A stretch of DNA of 64,000 nucleotides from Cryobacterium arcticum (GTDB lineage: Bacteria; Actinomycetota; Actinomycetes; Actinomycetales; Microbacteriaceae). The notes under the pieces were generated by a model that saw nothing but the letters and a program-made list of their open reading frames with translations, ran no database searches and was not told where the DNA came from. The stretch lies in assembly GCF_003185895.1 (NCBI RefSeq), contig NZ_QHLY01000009.1:141916-205915 (forward strand), given 5' to 3'. Within the stretch, counting starts at the first letter, position 1; every line of letters begins with the position of its first letter. Positions 18,148 through 27,445 of the stretch are shown here, one piece after another. The translations under genes were made by a program, and so were the position numbers.

Positions 18148-18278
18148 CGTGTCTCCTCCCATCCGGACTTTAACCGTCGGTGCTGGAATTTCACCAGCTC
18201 AACCGAAACCCAACGATCAGGTTTCGGCTCGCGGACTTTCACCGCCGGTTCGGATTCTCACCGACCCCGGAGCACGTT
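18148..18278 (-). promoter_or_regulatory. FMN riboswitch (RFN element)
   Basis: Read on the minus strand, this segment contains the conserved RFN blocks in order: GGGGTCGGTGAGAATCC, ACCGGCGGTGAAAGTCCGCG, a variable stem-loop with AACCTGATCGTTGGGTT, GGTGAAATTCC, ACGGTTAAAGTCCGGATGGG and the closing GGAGACACG that pairs with CGTGCTCC. It precedes ribD and should shut the rib operon when FMN is abundant. Between aptamer and ribD lie a TTTCGCG/CGCGAAA hairpin (18115-18100) and a C-rich stretch. Confidence 0.95.
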
Positions 18279-18352
18279 TCTATAGTCAGTTATATCTCAA
18301 CGCAGCCGGAGTTGAGCTATTCCCATGCGTCGCAGATGACGTTCCGAGTCGG

Positions 18353-19327
18353 TCAGATCGACGCCACCAGCGCACGGGCGGTGCTCTCGTCGACAAACAA
18401 ATCGGTGATCAGTTCTGCTTTCAGCGCCCCGCGAAGGCTGGGCAGTTTGGCCTGGCCAGAAACCACACAGAGGCGGCGCGGAGTCTGGCGCAACACCTCG
18501 AACCCGGGGCCGGTGCCGCGGGCGTTGAGCAGGATCCCGTCGGTGGAGCCGTCGGCGCGGTAGAACACCGTCGCCACGTCACCCACCACGCTGGCCCGGC
18601 TGAGCGAGGCGTAATCGCCCTCTTCGAGGTAGCCGCCGGCATAGACGTGGCTGGGCACCTCGGAGAACGGTGAGCCGAGTCCGAACAGGGCCACGTCCAT
18701 CCGCGCCTGCATCTCGAGCAGCCGGAGAACACTGCGTTCCCGCCACAGCGCCTGCTTGGTGGCGGGGCTGTCGAAGAACGCCGGCACCGGGAACTGGTGC
18801 ACATGCGCGCCGAACGCGTAGCCGAACCGCCCGAGGATCTCACTGGCGTAACTGAGCCCCGTGGTGCGGTGGTTGCCGGCCCCGTTGAGTTGGATGATCT
18901 GCGAGTTGTGGGTCTGCTTGGGTGTGACGTGCCGGCTGATCGCGTTCATGGTGGAGCCCCAGGCGATGCCCATGACCATGTTGGAGTCGAAGAACTGGCC
19001 GAGAATCCGTGCAACCGACAGCGCCACCCGCTCCAATCTGTCGACGTCGGTGGCGTGATCGGGCACCGGAACGACGTGTGCGGTGATGTTGAACCGCTCC
19101 TGAATCAGCAGTTCCAGCCGGCTCGGGGCGTCGAGGGGAGAGCGGATCTGGATGTCGACGAGGCCGGTCGCGCGGGCATGACTGAGCAGGCGGGACACGG
19201 AGGAGCGGGAGGTGTGGAGCTCGTGGGCGATGGCATCCATCGTGAGGTCCTGCATGTAGTAGAGGTGCGCGGCAGTGAGGGCGTCGCGTACCCGGTCGGA
19301 CTGTGCCGACTCATCAACGAGGCTCAC
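18353..19327 (-). CDS. SorC/DeoR-like sugar-binding transcriptional regulator
   Basis: A 324-residue regulator of the SorC type: N-terminal HTH with MDAIAHELHTSRSSVSRLL (~25-45) and a ~250-residue C-terminal sugar-phosphate effector domain (GIAWGSTMNAI, QLNGAG, LFGLGSP, GDVATVFYRADG, CVVSGQAK). Divergent from glpD with 174 bp between, so I infer that it controls the glycerol operon in response to a phosphorylated effector such as glycerol 3-phosphate. The frame is open to 19342, but AAGGAGG lies inside that extension and points to GTG 19325-19327. A palindrome GTTGATCAAC in the shared promoter region is a candidate operator. Confidence 0.88.
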   Translation of the reverse strand: MSLVDESAQSDRVRDALTAAHLYYMQDLTMDAIAHELHTSRSSVSRLLSHARATGLVDIQIRSPLDAPSRLELLIQERFNITAHVVPVPDHATDVDRLERVALSVARILGQFFDSNMVMGIAWGSTMNAISRHVTPKQTHNSQIIQLNGAGNHRTTGLSYASEILGRFGYAFGAHVHQFPVPAFFDSPATKQALWRERSVLRLLEMQARMDVALFGLGSPFSEVPSHVYAGGYLEEGDYASLSRASVVGDVATVFYRADGSTDGILLNARGTGPGFEVLRQTPRRLCVVSGQAKLPSLRGALKAELITDLFVDESTARALVASI

Positions 19328-19361
19328 AGCCCCTCCTTGCACGTTTGTTCACTCGGCTTGA

Positions 19362-19392
19362 CCGTATGTGTTGATCAACTCAAGCTTGATTA
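19362..19392. promoter_or_regulatory. Candidate operator between the SorC-type regulator and glpD
   Basis: A perfect 10-bp palindrome GTTGATCAAC (19370-19379) sits in the 174-bp divergent gap, flanked by TTGACC upstream and by AAGCTTGATTAA downstream, an AT-rich island in otherwise GC-rich DNA. Position and symmetry fit a binding site for the adjacent regulator. No promoter hexamers can be assigned with confidence. Confidence 0.4.
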
Positions 19393-19501
19393 ATCCACAT
19401 CGGACCGCCCCCGCGCAAACCCGGCTGGGCATTCCGAGCTAATTCGAGTGGTATTGCGCCTCGGTGCTGCCGTCTCGGATGACGAACAAAGGTAGTGAAC
19501 A

Positions 19502-21235
19502 GTGCTGTCAACCCCTCCCTCCTCACCTGCAGACGCTGCCCGATCGGCCCTCCAGGAACGCCCGAACGCCCAGGTTCTCATCATCGGCGCCGGCATCAAC
19601 GGCATCGCCACCTTCCGTGACCTCGCCCTGCAGGGCGTCGATGTCACCCTCGTCGACCGGGGCGACTACGTCTCCGGCGCCTCGGCCGCGTCGTCGCACA
19701 TGATCCACGGCGGCATCCGTTACCTCGAGAACGGTGAGTTCCGGCTGGTCAAGGAGTCGGTGACCGAGCGGAACGCGCTGCTGAAGATCGCTCCGCATTA
19801 TGTGAAGCCGCTCAAGACCACCGTGCCGATGTTCTCCGCGCTCTCCGGGGTGCTCGCCGCCCCGCTGCGGTTCCTCACCCACAAGCAGGGCAAGGCGCAG
19901 GAGCGCGGCGCCCTGCTGATCAAGGTGGGGCTGGTGCTCTACGACTCCTTCTCCCGTGACGGCGGCTCCGTGCCCCGGCACGAATTCCACGGCCGCAAGA
20001 AGTCCCTGCAGCGCCTGCCGCGGCTGAACCCTGGCCTCAAGTACACGGCCACGTACTACGACGCATCCATGCACGACCCGGAGCGGCTCGCGCTCGACGT
20101 GCTTCGCGACGGCCTCGACACCGGCGCGCACGCTCGCAGCGCCAACTACATCGAAGCCGTGGGCATGGACGCCGACGGCGTTCGCCTGCGCAACACCGTC
20201 ACCGGCGAGGAATTCAGCTTCGCCGCCGACGTCGTGGTGAACACCTCCGGCCCGTGGACCGACCTCACCAACGCGGCCCTCGGCGCGGCCAGCAGCTACA
20301 TGGGCGGCACCAAGGGCTCGCACATCGTGCTCGACCACCCCGAGCTCCTCGCGGCCACCGGCGGCGGCGAGATCTTCTTCGAGAACAGCGACGGCCGGAT
20401 CGTGCTCATCTACCCGCTCGCCGGCCGGGTGCTGATCGGCACCACCGACCTCGAGCACGACATGCGCGAACCCATCCGCACCACCGAAGACGAGATCGAC
20501 TACTTCTTCGACCTGGTCTCGCACGTTTTCCCGGATATCACGGTCGACCGTTCGCACATCGTCTTCCGGTTCTCCGGGGTGCGCCCGCTGCCCCGGCACG
20601 ACGACGAGGCGCCCGGTTTCGTCTCCCGCGACTACCGCATCGAGTCCAGCCCGCTGGCAGATCGCCCCGGCACCCTGCTCAGCCTGGTGGGCGGCAAGTG
20701 GACCACGTTCCGTGCGCTGGCCGAACACCTCAGCGGTGACATCCTCACCCTGCTCGGCCTGCCGCGCCGGGTGTCGACCGAGGGCCTCGCGATCGGCGGC
20801 GGCAAGGACTTCCCCAGCACCGAGGCCGCGCACACGGTCTGGCTCGCCGCGCACGGCGACGAGGTCGGCCGCCCCCGCGCCCAGGCCCTGCTCACCCGCT
20901 ACGGCACCCGAGCGGGCGCGATCATCGACTTCCTCACCGATGCCACGGATGCCCCGCTTGTGCACAATCCGCTGTACACCCGGCGGGAGATCGAGTACCT
21001 GGCCGCGGAGGAGCAGGTGACCCACCTGCTCGACCTGCTGCTGCGCCGAACCAGCCTGGCCTTCGTCGGTGGGCTCAGCCTGCCGCTGCTGGAGGAACTG
21101 GCCGGCGTGCTGGCTCCCGTGCTCGGCTGGGACGCCGCCCAGAACGCCGCAGAGGTGACCGCGGCAGCCCAGGAGCTCGCCGAGGTGCACGGCGTAGACC
21201 TGATGGGCGCGCCAGAGGCCGTTCCGGCCCCGTAA
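19502..21235 (+). CDS. glpD: Aerobic glycerol-3-phosphate dehydrogenase
   Basis: FAD-dependent membrane-associated enzyme that oxidises glycerol 3-phosphate to dihydroxyacetone phosphate and passes electrons to quinone. The 577-residue product has the dinucleotide fold LIIGAGINGIATFRDLALQG (~27-46), FAD/substrate motif SSHMIHGGIRYLENGEF, and FSGVRPLPRHDD with GGKWTTFRALAEH near the middle. The C-terminal DAO domain is complete. GTG 19502 is preceded by AAAGG. Leads glpD-glpF-glpK, with 139 bp before glpF, so a second promoter there is possible. Confidence 0.95.
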   Translation: MLSTPPSSPADAARSALQERPNAQVLIIGAGINGIATFRDLALQGVDVTLVDRGDYVSGASAASSHMIHGGIRYLENGEFRLVKESVTERNALLKIAPHYVKPLKTTVPMFSALSGVLAAPLRFLTHKQGKAQERGALLIKVGLVLYDSFSRDGGSVPRHEFHGRKKSLQRLPRLNPGLKYTATYYDASMHDPERLALDVLRDGLDTGAHARSANYIEAVGMDADGVRLRNTVTGEEFSFAADVVVNTSGPWTDLTNAALGAASSYMGGTKGSHIVLDHPELLAATGGGEIFFENSDGRIVLIYPLAGRVLIGTTDLEHDMREPIRTTEDEIDYFFDLVSHVFPDITVDRSHIVFRFSGVRPLPRHDDEAPGFVSRDYRIESSPLADRPGTLLSLVGGKWTTFRALAEHLSGDILTLLGLPRRVSTEGLAIGGGKDFPSTEAAHTVWLAAHGDEVGRPRAQALLTRYGTRAGAIIDFLTDATDAPLVHNPLYTRREIEYLAAEEQVTHLLDLLLRRTSLAFVGGLSLPLLEELAGVLAPVLGWDAAQNAAEVTAAAQELAEVHGVDLMGAPEAVPAP

Positions 21236-21374
21236 TCCAGACGGGAGGTGGGGGACTTCCCCGCCTCCCAATCTGCACAAACGTGCGCCCGGGGCTACCA
21301 TTCTGCGGTTTTTGGCTCGATAACGTGTCAGGACCGCACAATTTCCCGCGGGCACGCAAACACGAAAGGTCAAT

Positions 21375-22139
21375 GTGGACAATCTCGGTGTTGTATTCCT
21401 CTCGGAGCTGGTGGGCACAGCCCTCCTGGTGCTCCTCGGCTGTGGCGTTGTCGCCAACGTCGCCCTCACGAAGAACAAGGGCTTCGGAGCCGGCTTCCTC
21501 ATGGTCACCATCGGTTGGGGCCTCGCGGTCTTCGCCGGTGTGATCGTCTCGTACAACTCCGGTGCGCACCTGAACCCGGCGGTCACGCTGGGCCTGGTGT
21601 CCTCCGGCGCCACCGAGTTCGGCTCGGGTGTGCCGGTGAACGTCGTCTCGGTGCTGGTCTACATCGCTGCCCAGATGATCGGTGCCATCATCGGCGCCGT
21701 CGTGGTCTGGCTGGCGTACAAGCAGCACTTCGACCAGGAACCGGAGCCGGCGAACAAGCTCGGCGTCTTCTCCACCGGTCCGGCCATCCGCTCGTACGGC
21801 TGGAACCTGGTCACCGAGATCATCGGCACCTTCGTGCTGGTGTTCGTGGTGATCGCGTTCGGCGGCGGTCGCCAGGGTGAGAACGGCGGCCTCGCGGCCC
21901 TTGGCGCCCTGCCCGTTGCGCTGCTGGTTATCGTGATCGGCACCTCGCTCGGCGGACCGACCGGCTACGCCATCAACCCGGCCCGTGACCTCGGTCCGCG
22001 CATCGCCCACGCCCTGCTACCCATCAAGGGCAAGCGCGGATCCGACTGGTCCTACTCGTGGGTTCCCGTCGCCGGACCCGTCATCGGCGGCGTCTTGGCC
22101 GGCTGGGCCTCGCTGGTGCTTCTGCCCATCCTCACCTGA
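21375..22139 (+). CDS. glpF: Glycerol uptake facilitator (aquaglyceroporin)
   Basis: MIP-family channel for glycerol entry, 254 residues with six helices and two half-helices. Both NPA boxes are present: [12 protein letters not shown] (N67) and [11 protein letters not shown] (~N200); the Asp-Leu-Gly-Pro-Arg after the second box is the glycerol-facilitator signature rather than the water-channel one. GTG 21375 follows GAAAGG. Located between glpD and glpK, 73 bp before glpK. Confidence 0.95.
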   Translation: MDNLGVVFLSELVGTALLVLLGCGVVANVALTKNKGFGAGFLMVTIGWGLAVFAGVIVSYNSGAHLNPAVTLGLVSSGATEFGSGVPVNVVSVLVYIAAQMIGAIIGAVVVWLAYKQHFDQEPEPANKLGVFSTGPAIRSYGWNLVTEIIGTFVLVFVVIAFGGGRQGENGGLAALGALPVALLVIVIGTSLGGPTGYAINPARDLGPRIAHALLPIKGKRGSDWSYSWVPVAGPVIGGVLAGWASLVLLPILT

Positions 22140-22212
22140 CCAGCCCCTCGATTCACCCATCAATCTCAACAACTCAATCTCAACAGCCACGTCCCAACAC
22201 AGGAGTTCCGAC

Positions 22213-23730
22213 ATGAGTGACAAGTACATTTTCGCCATCGACCAGGGCACGACGAGCACCAGGGCCATCATCTTCGACCACTCCGGGTCGATCGTCTCCA
22301 CCGGCCAGCTCGAGCACGAACAGATCTTCCCGCGGGCCGGCTGGGTCGAACACGACCCGATGGAGATCTGGGGCAACACCCGCCAGGTGATCGGCCAGGC
22401 GCTGTCCAAGGCCAACCTCACCCGGCACGACATCGAAGCGGTCGGCATCACCAACCAGCGCGAGACCGCTGTGGTCTGGGACCGCACCACCGGGCTGCCG
22501 GTGTACAACGCCATCGTCTGGCAGGACACCCGCACCCAGCCGATCGTCGACCGGCTCGCGGCGGATGGCGGCGGCGACAGGTTCAAGTCCGTCGTGGGCC
22601 TGCCGTTGGCCACGTACTTCTCCGGCACCAAGATCGTCTGGATCCTCGAGAACGTCGAGGGTGCCAGGGAGAAGGCCGAACGCGGCGACCTGATGTTCGG
22701 CACCACCGACTCCTGGGTGCTCTGGAACCTCACCGGCGGCCTGGAGGGCGGGGTGCACGCCACCGACGTCACCAACGCCAGCCGCACCCTGTTCATGAAC
22801 CTCGAGACCCTGGAATGGGATGACGAGATCCTGAAGACATTCGGGGTGCCGCGGTCCATGATGCCCGAGATCCGCTCGTCCAGCGAGGTCTACGGCACCG
22901 TCAACTCGCACAGCCTGCTGCGCGAGGTGCCGATCGCCGGCATCCTCGGCGACCAGCAGGCGGCCACGTTCGGCCAGGCCGCGTTCGACCAGGGTGAGGC
23001 GAAGAACACCTACGGCACCGGTAACTTCCTGATCTTCAACACCGGCACCGAGATCATCCACTCGAAGAACGGCCTGCTCACCACGCTGGGCTACAAGCTC
23101 GGCGACGCCGAACCGCACTACGCGCTTGAGGGCTCGATCGCGGTGACCGGCTCGCTGGTGCAGTGGCTGCGCGACAGCCTGGGCCTGATCTCATCGGCGA
23201 GCGAGATCGAAACCCTCGCCCGCACCGTGGACGACAACGGTGGCGCCTACTTCGTGCCGGCGTTCAGCGGCCTGTTCGCACCGTACTGGCGCTCGGATGC
23301 CCGCGGTGCGCTGGTGGGACTCACCCGCTTCGTGAACAAGGGCCACATCGCCCGGGCGGCGCTGGAGGCCATCGCCTTCCAGACCCGCGAGGTCATCGAC
23401 GCCGTCAACGCCGACTCCGGTGTTCCGCTGACCGAGCTCAAGGTCGATGGCGGCGCCACCGGCAACAACCTCCTGCTGCAGTTCCAGGCCGACATCCTGG
23501 GTGTGCCCGTCGTGCGCCCGGTCGTGGCCGAGACCACCGCGCTCGGCGCCGCCTACGCGGCCGGCCTGGCCGTTGGCTTCTGGAGCGGCCTGGGCGAACT
23601 GCGCGCCAACTGGCAGGAAGACGCCCGCTGGGAGCCCGACATGGAGGAGGCCGAGCGCGCCCGTCTGCTGCGCAACTGGAAGAAGGCCATCACCAAGACC
23701 CTCGACTGGGTCGACGAGGACGTGCTCTAG
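22213..23730 (+). CDS. glpK: Glycerol kinase
   Basis: FGGY-family kinase that phosphorylates incoming glycerol and traps it. The 505-residue product matches family length, with [19 protein letters not shown] at the N-terminus, [28 protein letters not shown] and the C-terminal [21 protein letters not shown] (segments given separately as landmarks). AGGAG at 22201-22205 supports ATG 22213; the longer frame to 21985 overlaps glpF and is rejected. With glpF and glpD it completes glycerol use. Confidence 0.97.
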   Translation: MSDKYIFAIDQGTTSTRAIIFDHSGSIVSTGQLEHEQIFPRAGWVEHDPMEIWGNTRQVIGQALSKANLTRHDIEAVGITNQRETAVVWDRTTGLPVYNAIVWQDTRTQPIVDRLAADGGGDRFKSVVGLPLATYFSGTKIVWILENVEGAREKAERGDLMFGTTDSWVLWNLTGGLEGGVHATDVTNASRTLFMNLETLEWDDEILKTFGVPRSMMPEIRSSSEVYGTVNSHSLLREVPIAGILGDQQAATFGQAAFDQGEAKNTYGTGNFLIFNTGTEIIHSKNGLLTTLGYKLGDAEPHYALEGSIAVTGSLVQWLRDSLGLISSASEIETLARTVDDNGGAYFVPAFSGLFAPYWRSDARGALVGLTRFVNKGHIARAALEAIAFQTREVIDAVNADSGVPLTELKVDGGATGNNLLLQFQADILGVPVVRPVVAETTALGAAYAAGLAVGFWSGLGELRANWQEDARWEPDMEEAERARLLRNWKKAITKTLDWVDEDVL

Positions 23731-23816
23731 CCCCACCAAGCATCCGCTCGGCATCCGCCAGCCGCGCCCATCTGACGCCGCATCCGCCGCCTTTTCCGAG
23801 GCGCGCGGGTGCGGCG

Positions 23817-23869
23817 CCGATTCGCGGGTGGCGCGCCTCGCGCGCAGCGGCGTTTTGCCCGCGAATCGG
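23817..23869. repeat. Intergenic palindromic repeat, family B copy 2
   Basis: CCGATTCGCGGG (23817-23828) and CCCGCGAATCGG (23858-23869) are perfect 12-bp arms around a 29-nt interior that carries GTGGCGCGCC and GCGCAGCGGCG, the same blocks as copy 1 at 2029-2110. It lies between the convergent stop codons of glpK and the HAD gene. Confidence 0.7.
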
Positions 23870-23891
23870 GCGGCGTCCGCTCGCGCGGTGC

Positions 23892-24689
23892 CTAGGTCCG
23901 CGTGCCGGCGGAGGACTCGGGGGCGAGGAGGTCCGGCAGGGCGGCGAGGGTGGTGAGACGGATGACGCCTCGGTCGCGGGCCTCGACCAGGTCGGCCCCA
24001 GGCGGGGGAGGGCCGGCGGAACCGACTCGGTCCAGCCACACGCCGGTGAGCCCCGCGGCCGCGGCGCCGATCGCGTCGGTGCGCAGCCGGTCGCCCACGT
24101 ACACCGCGGAACCCGGGTCGGCACCGAACAGGGCGCAGGCGTGCCGGAAGATTTCCGGCCGCGGCTTGCTCAGGCCGAACTCGGCCGAGGTGATCACGTG
24201 TTCCACCCGGGCGTCCAGGCCCGTGTCGGCCAGTTTCACGCTCTGGTAGGCCAGTTCGCCGTTGGTGATCAGGCCGAACCGCACGCCGGGGATGCGCCGG
24301 GCGACCTCGTCCAGGCACGGCAGGGCATCGTCGTGCAGCTGCCAGTGCGCCCGGTAGTGCTCGAAATAGTCGTTGAACCAGGCTGTCGCCTCGGCCTCGG
24401 TGAGGTCCACGCCGTGGGCGGCGGCGAAGTCGCGAGCCCGGGCGCTGCGTTGCCCGGCGAAGTCCAGTTCGCCGGCGAGGTAGGCGTGGTAGTGCTGCTC
24501 TTCGAGCGCGTTCCAGAGGGCAACGACCGAGTGCGGGTCGGCGGCCGCACCCCGGCCACCCTGCGCGGCGACGTGGCCGAGGATGCCCGCGGCTACGGCC
24601 GCCCGGTGCGCGAACAGGGTGTCGTCCAGGTCGAACAGCACCAGTCGGGGAGCGACCGGTTCAGTCGGCACCGTCCGGGCCGGGCGCAT
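23892..24689 (-). CDS. HAD-superfamily hydrolase
   Basis: Phosphatase-type HAD protein with substrate unknown. Motif I LVLFDLDDTLF is near the N-terminus, followed by an alpha-helical cap domain, motif II LITNG, motif III Lys in FGLSKPRPEIF and motif IV VYVGDRLRTDAIGA. About 265 residues from ATG 24689, which has GAGG 5 bp upstream. Longer starts at 24776 (GTG, also with GAGG) or 24794 would add an Ala-rich, low-complexity N-terminus of 30-35 residues, which I judge less likely. Downstream of the GNAT gene on the same strand. Confidence 0.82.
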   Translation of the reverse strand: MRPARTVPTEPVAPRLVLFDLDDTLFAHRAAVAAGILGHVAAQGGRGAAADPHSVVALWNALEEQHYHAYLAGELDFAGQRSARARDFAAAHGVDLTEAEATAWFNDYFEHYRAHWQLHDDALPCLDEVARRIPGVRFGLITNGELAYQSVKLADTGLDARVEHVITSAEFGLSKPRPEIFRHACALFGADPGSAVYVGDRLRTDAIGAAAAGLTGVWLDRVGSAGPPPPGADLVEARDRGVIRLTTLAALPDLLAPESSAGTRT

Positions 24690-24822
24690 TACAGCCTCAG
24701 TGGCCTGTGCCGCCTCAGCTTGCGCGGCCGCCGCAGCATTCACTGTGGCTGCGACCCCCTCCGTCCCAGCGCTCACAGTGACCTCACCGGGCACAGCAGC
24801 GCGCAGGCGCGTGCGGCGGCGC

Positions 24823-25461
24823 TCACGCGGCCGTCACCGCAGCCGGCCAGCCCGGGCGCGGTGTGCGGTCGTCAGCGGCGTGCAGGATGCCGTGCCACGA
24901 CATGGGATGCGACCCGTCGCGGTAGGCCGGTCGGGCCGGTGCCTCGGTGGTGAAGCTGAAGCCGGCCTTGCGCGCGGCCCGGGCCGAGCCGAGGTTGCCG
25001 GCCACGCACTCCCAGTGCACAGCATCGAGCAGGCCGCCGGCGAACGCCCAGTCCAGCACCAGTCGTTCTGCCTCCACCATCAGGCCCTGGCCTCGGTGCG
25101 GGGCGCCGAGCCAGAAGCCGATCGAGCCGGTGCGGGCGCCGGTACCGGCGGCCCGCCGGGGCGGCAGGCTCAGGCTGATCACACCGAGCAACGGCGACCG
25201 CGTCGCGCCCGGCACCCCAGGCACGGCCGCCGGCGCAACCGGAGCCCGCAGCGCCCAGGTGTACTCGTTGTCGTCGGCCCAGCCGGAGGGCACATGCCCG
25301 GAGATGAAGCCGGTGGCATCCTCCGGCCGGTAGGGCCACGGCATGGCCGCCAGGTACCCCTTGAACAGCGGGTCCTGGCAGTACTCGAAGACCAGGTCGG
25401 CATCCTCCGGGCGCGGCTGGTCGAGGCGCAGTAGTGGCGACGACAACTCAACGGGTCGCAT
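24823..25461 (-). CDS. GNAT-family N-acetyltransferase
   Basis: A 212-residue acetyltransferase of the RimJ/RimL-like group. Visible elements are LRLDQPRPEDADLVFEYCQD at the N-terminus, the core strand IGFWLGAPHRGQGLMVEAERLVLDWAF whose RGQG is the acetyl-CoA pyrophosphate loop, and NLGSARAARKAGF near the C-terminus. An Ala/Pro-rich linker sits at ~80-95. GGAGGTGAG before ATG 25459-25461 fixes the start. Acceptor substrate unknown; could be a protein N-terminus or a small amine. Confidence 0.88.
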   Translation of the reverse strand: MRPVELSSPLLRLDQPRPEDADLVFEYCQDPLFKGYLAAMPWPYRPEDATGFISGHVPSGWADDNEYTWALRAPVAPAAVPGVPGATRSPLLGVISLSLPPRRAAGTGARTGSIGFWLGAPHRGQGLMVEAERLVLDWAFAGGLLDAVHWECVAGNLGSARAARKAGFSFTTEAPARPAYRDGSHPMSWHGILHAADDRTPRPGWPAAVTAA

Positions 25462-25491
25462 CAACTCACCTCCACCGGTCCGGTCACGCTA

Positions 25492-26496
25492 TCAGCGCCG
25501 GGGCAGGAAGCCCATGCGCTCGAATGCTGTCGCCAGGGTGACATCGGCTACGGCTGCGGCCTTGTCGGCATTGCCGGCCAGGATCCGGTCCAGTTCGGCC
25601 GGGTCGTCGAGCAGCTCGAGCGTGCGCCCCCGGATCGCGCCGAAGGTCTCGGTGACCACCTCGGCCAGGCCCTTCTTGAAGTCACCGTAGCCCTTGCCGG
25701 CATATTCGTTCTCGAGCGACTCCACCGAGCGCTCCGCCATCACCGAGTAGATCGTCAGCAGGTTGGCCACCCCGGGCTTGTTCTCCCGGTCGAAGACCAC
25801 ACCGCCCTCGGCGTCGGTCACGGCGCGCATGATCTTCTTGGCCGTCACGGACGGCTCGTCGAGCATCCAGATCACGCCGGCGTGCGACTCGGCCGACTTC
25901 GACATCTTCGACGTCGGGTTCTGCAGGTCGTAGATCTTCGCGGTATCGCGGATGATCGAGGCTTCGGGCATGGTGAAAGTGTCGCCGAAACGGGAGTTGA
26001 ACCGGGCGGCCAGGTCGCGGGTGAGCTCAACATGCTGGCGCTGGTCTTCGCCGACCGGCACGATCTCGCTCTGGAACAGCAGGATGTCGGCGGCCATCAG
26101 CACCGGGTACGCGAAGAGGCCGACGGTGGTGGCGTCGGCGCCCTGCTTCAAGGACTTGTCCTTGAACTGGGTCATCCGGCTGGCCTCACCGAAGCCGGTG
26201 ATGCTGTTCAGCGCCCAGGCCAGCTGGGCGTGCGCGGCCACATGCGACTGCACGTACAGGGTGGATTCGGCCGGGTCGATGCCGGCGGCGATGTACTGGG
26301 CGGCGGTGGCGCGAGTGTTCTCGCGCAGCTTGGCCGGGTCCTGCGCCACGGTGATGGCGTGCAGGTCCACGATCGAGAAGAACGCGTCGTGGGTCTGCTG
26401 CAGCTTCTTCCAGTTCAGCAGCGCACCGATGTAGTTGCCGATCTGCAGGGAGTCGGCGGAGGGCTGCATGCCGGAGTAGAGGCGGGTCTTGGTCAT
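25492..26496 (-). CDS. trpS: Tryptophanyl-tRNA synthetase
   Basis: Class I aminoacyl-tRNA synthetase charging tRNA-Trp. The 334-residue product has [19 protein letters not shown] (HIGH-equivalent GNYIG) at the N-terminus, [25 protein letters not shown] and the KMSKS loop [11 protein letters not shown] (~194). Length and start at ATG 26494-26496 agree with bacterial TrpS; the frame extends to 26787 but overlaps xthA. No attenuator or T-box-like element is obvious upstream. Confidence 0.97.
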   Translation of the reverse strand: MTKTRLYSGMQPSADSLQIGNYIGALLNWKKLQQTHDAFFSIVDLHAITVAQDPAKLRENTRATAAQYIAAGIDPAESTLYVQSHVAAHAQLAWALNSITGFGEASRMTQFKDKSLKQGADATTVGLFAYPVLMAADILLFQSEIVPVGEDQRQHVELTRDLAARFNSRFGDTFTMPEASIIRDTAKIYDLQNPTSKMSKSAESHAGVIWMLDEPSVTAKKIMRAVTDAEGGVVFDRENKPGVANLLTIYSVMAERSVESLENEYAGKGYGDFKKGLAEVVTETFGAIRGRTLELLDDPAELDRILAGNADKAAAVADVTLATAFERMGFLPRR

Positions 26497-26548
26497 GATG
26501 GGGTGTCTTTCGTCAAGCGGTGGGCCGCAATAGCGGCGAGGAGAAGAA

Positions 26549-27406
26549 TCAGATGGCGTAGTCGACGACCACGGGGGCGTGGTCACTCCAGCGCTGGTCG
26601 TAGGCATCCGCCCGGTCGACCGTGTAATTAACGACGGATGCCGCCAGTGCGGGCGTCGCGAGCTGGTAGTCGATGCGCCAACCGGTGTCGTTGTCGAAGG
26701 CCTGGCCCCGCCACGACCACCAGGTGAACGGTCCGTCCACTTCGCCAGCGGCCTTGCGACCGATGTCGACCCAGCCGAGGCCGGCACCGTTGTTGTAGTC
26801 GGTCTCGTCTTCGGCGCCCAGGATCTTGTCGAAGTAGGCGCGTTCCTCGGGCAGGAAGCCGGCCCGCTTCACGTTGCCCTTCCAGTTCTTGATGTCGAAC
26901 CGGCGGTGACCCACGTTCAGGTCGCCGAGCACCACGACCCGGTCGCTGTGCGCGGCCAGTTCGGGCAGGCGGGTGAGCATGGAGTCGAGGAAGGTGAACT
27001 TCTCGACCTGCTTGGGGGTGTCCACCTCGCCGGAGTGCACGTAGGTGCTCACCACGGTTACGATCTTGCCGTTGACTTCGTAGTCGGCCTCGAGCCAGCG
27101 GCCGGCGCTGTCGAAGTCGGGGTGGCCCAGTTCGACCCGGTGGATCGAGGCGCTCTTCCGGCTGGCGATCGCCACGCCCGCGCGGCCCTTGGCCGACGCG
27201 GCATCATGCAGGATGCTCCACTCCGGGCCGAGCAGGCCTTCGATATCTTCCGTCGACGCGCGCACTTCCTGGATCGCCAGGATGTCGACGTCCCGGGTGG
27301 CGAGCCAGTCGCCCATGCCCTTGCGGAACGCGGCGCGGATGCCGTTGGTGTTGATGCTGGCGATGCGAAGCGGCTGGGTGGAATCTGTAACGGGAGAAGA
27401 CGGCAT
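26549..27406 (-). CDS. xthA: Exodeoxyribonuclease III / AP endonuclease
   Basis: Mg-dependent AP endonuclease of base-excision repair, 285 residues. Motifs of the exonuclease-endonuclease-phosphatase fold are complete: [23 protein letters not shown] (metal Glu), [19 protein letters not shown] (catalytic Asp/Asn), TWWSWRG and [11 protein letters not shown] (catalytic Asp-His). 52 bp upstream of trpS on the same strand and 39 bp after the YihY gene. Could be co-transcribed with both. Confidence 0.96.
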   Translation of the reverse strand: MPSSPVTDSTQPLRIASINTNGIRAAFRKGMGDWLATRDVDILAIQEVRASTEDIEGLLGPEWSILHDAASAKGRAGVAIASRKSASIHRVELGHPDFDSAGRWLEADYEVNGKIVTVVSTYVHSGEVDTPKQVEKFTFLDSMLTRLPELAAHSDRVVVLGDLNVGHRRFDIKNWKGNVKRAGFLPEERAYFDKILGAEDETDYNNGAGLGWVDIGRKAAGEVDGPFTWWSWRGQAFDNDTGWRIDYQLATPALAASVVNYTVDRADAYDQRWSDHAPVVVDYAI

Positions 27407-27445
27407 GGGCCGATTCTACCGAGTGCCGCCGACAGCGGCTGGGGT

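Noticed and set aside
19523-21613. 696-residue open frame antisense to glpD
   Set aside because: Same pattern as the other shadows; the glpD frame has FAD and substrate motifs throughout.
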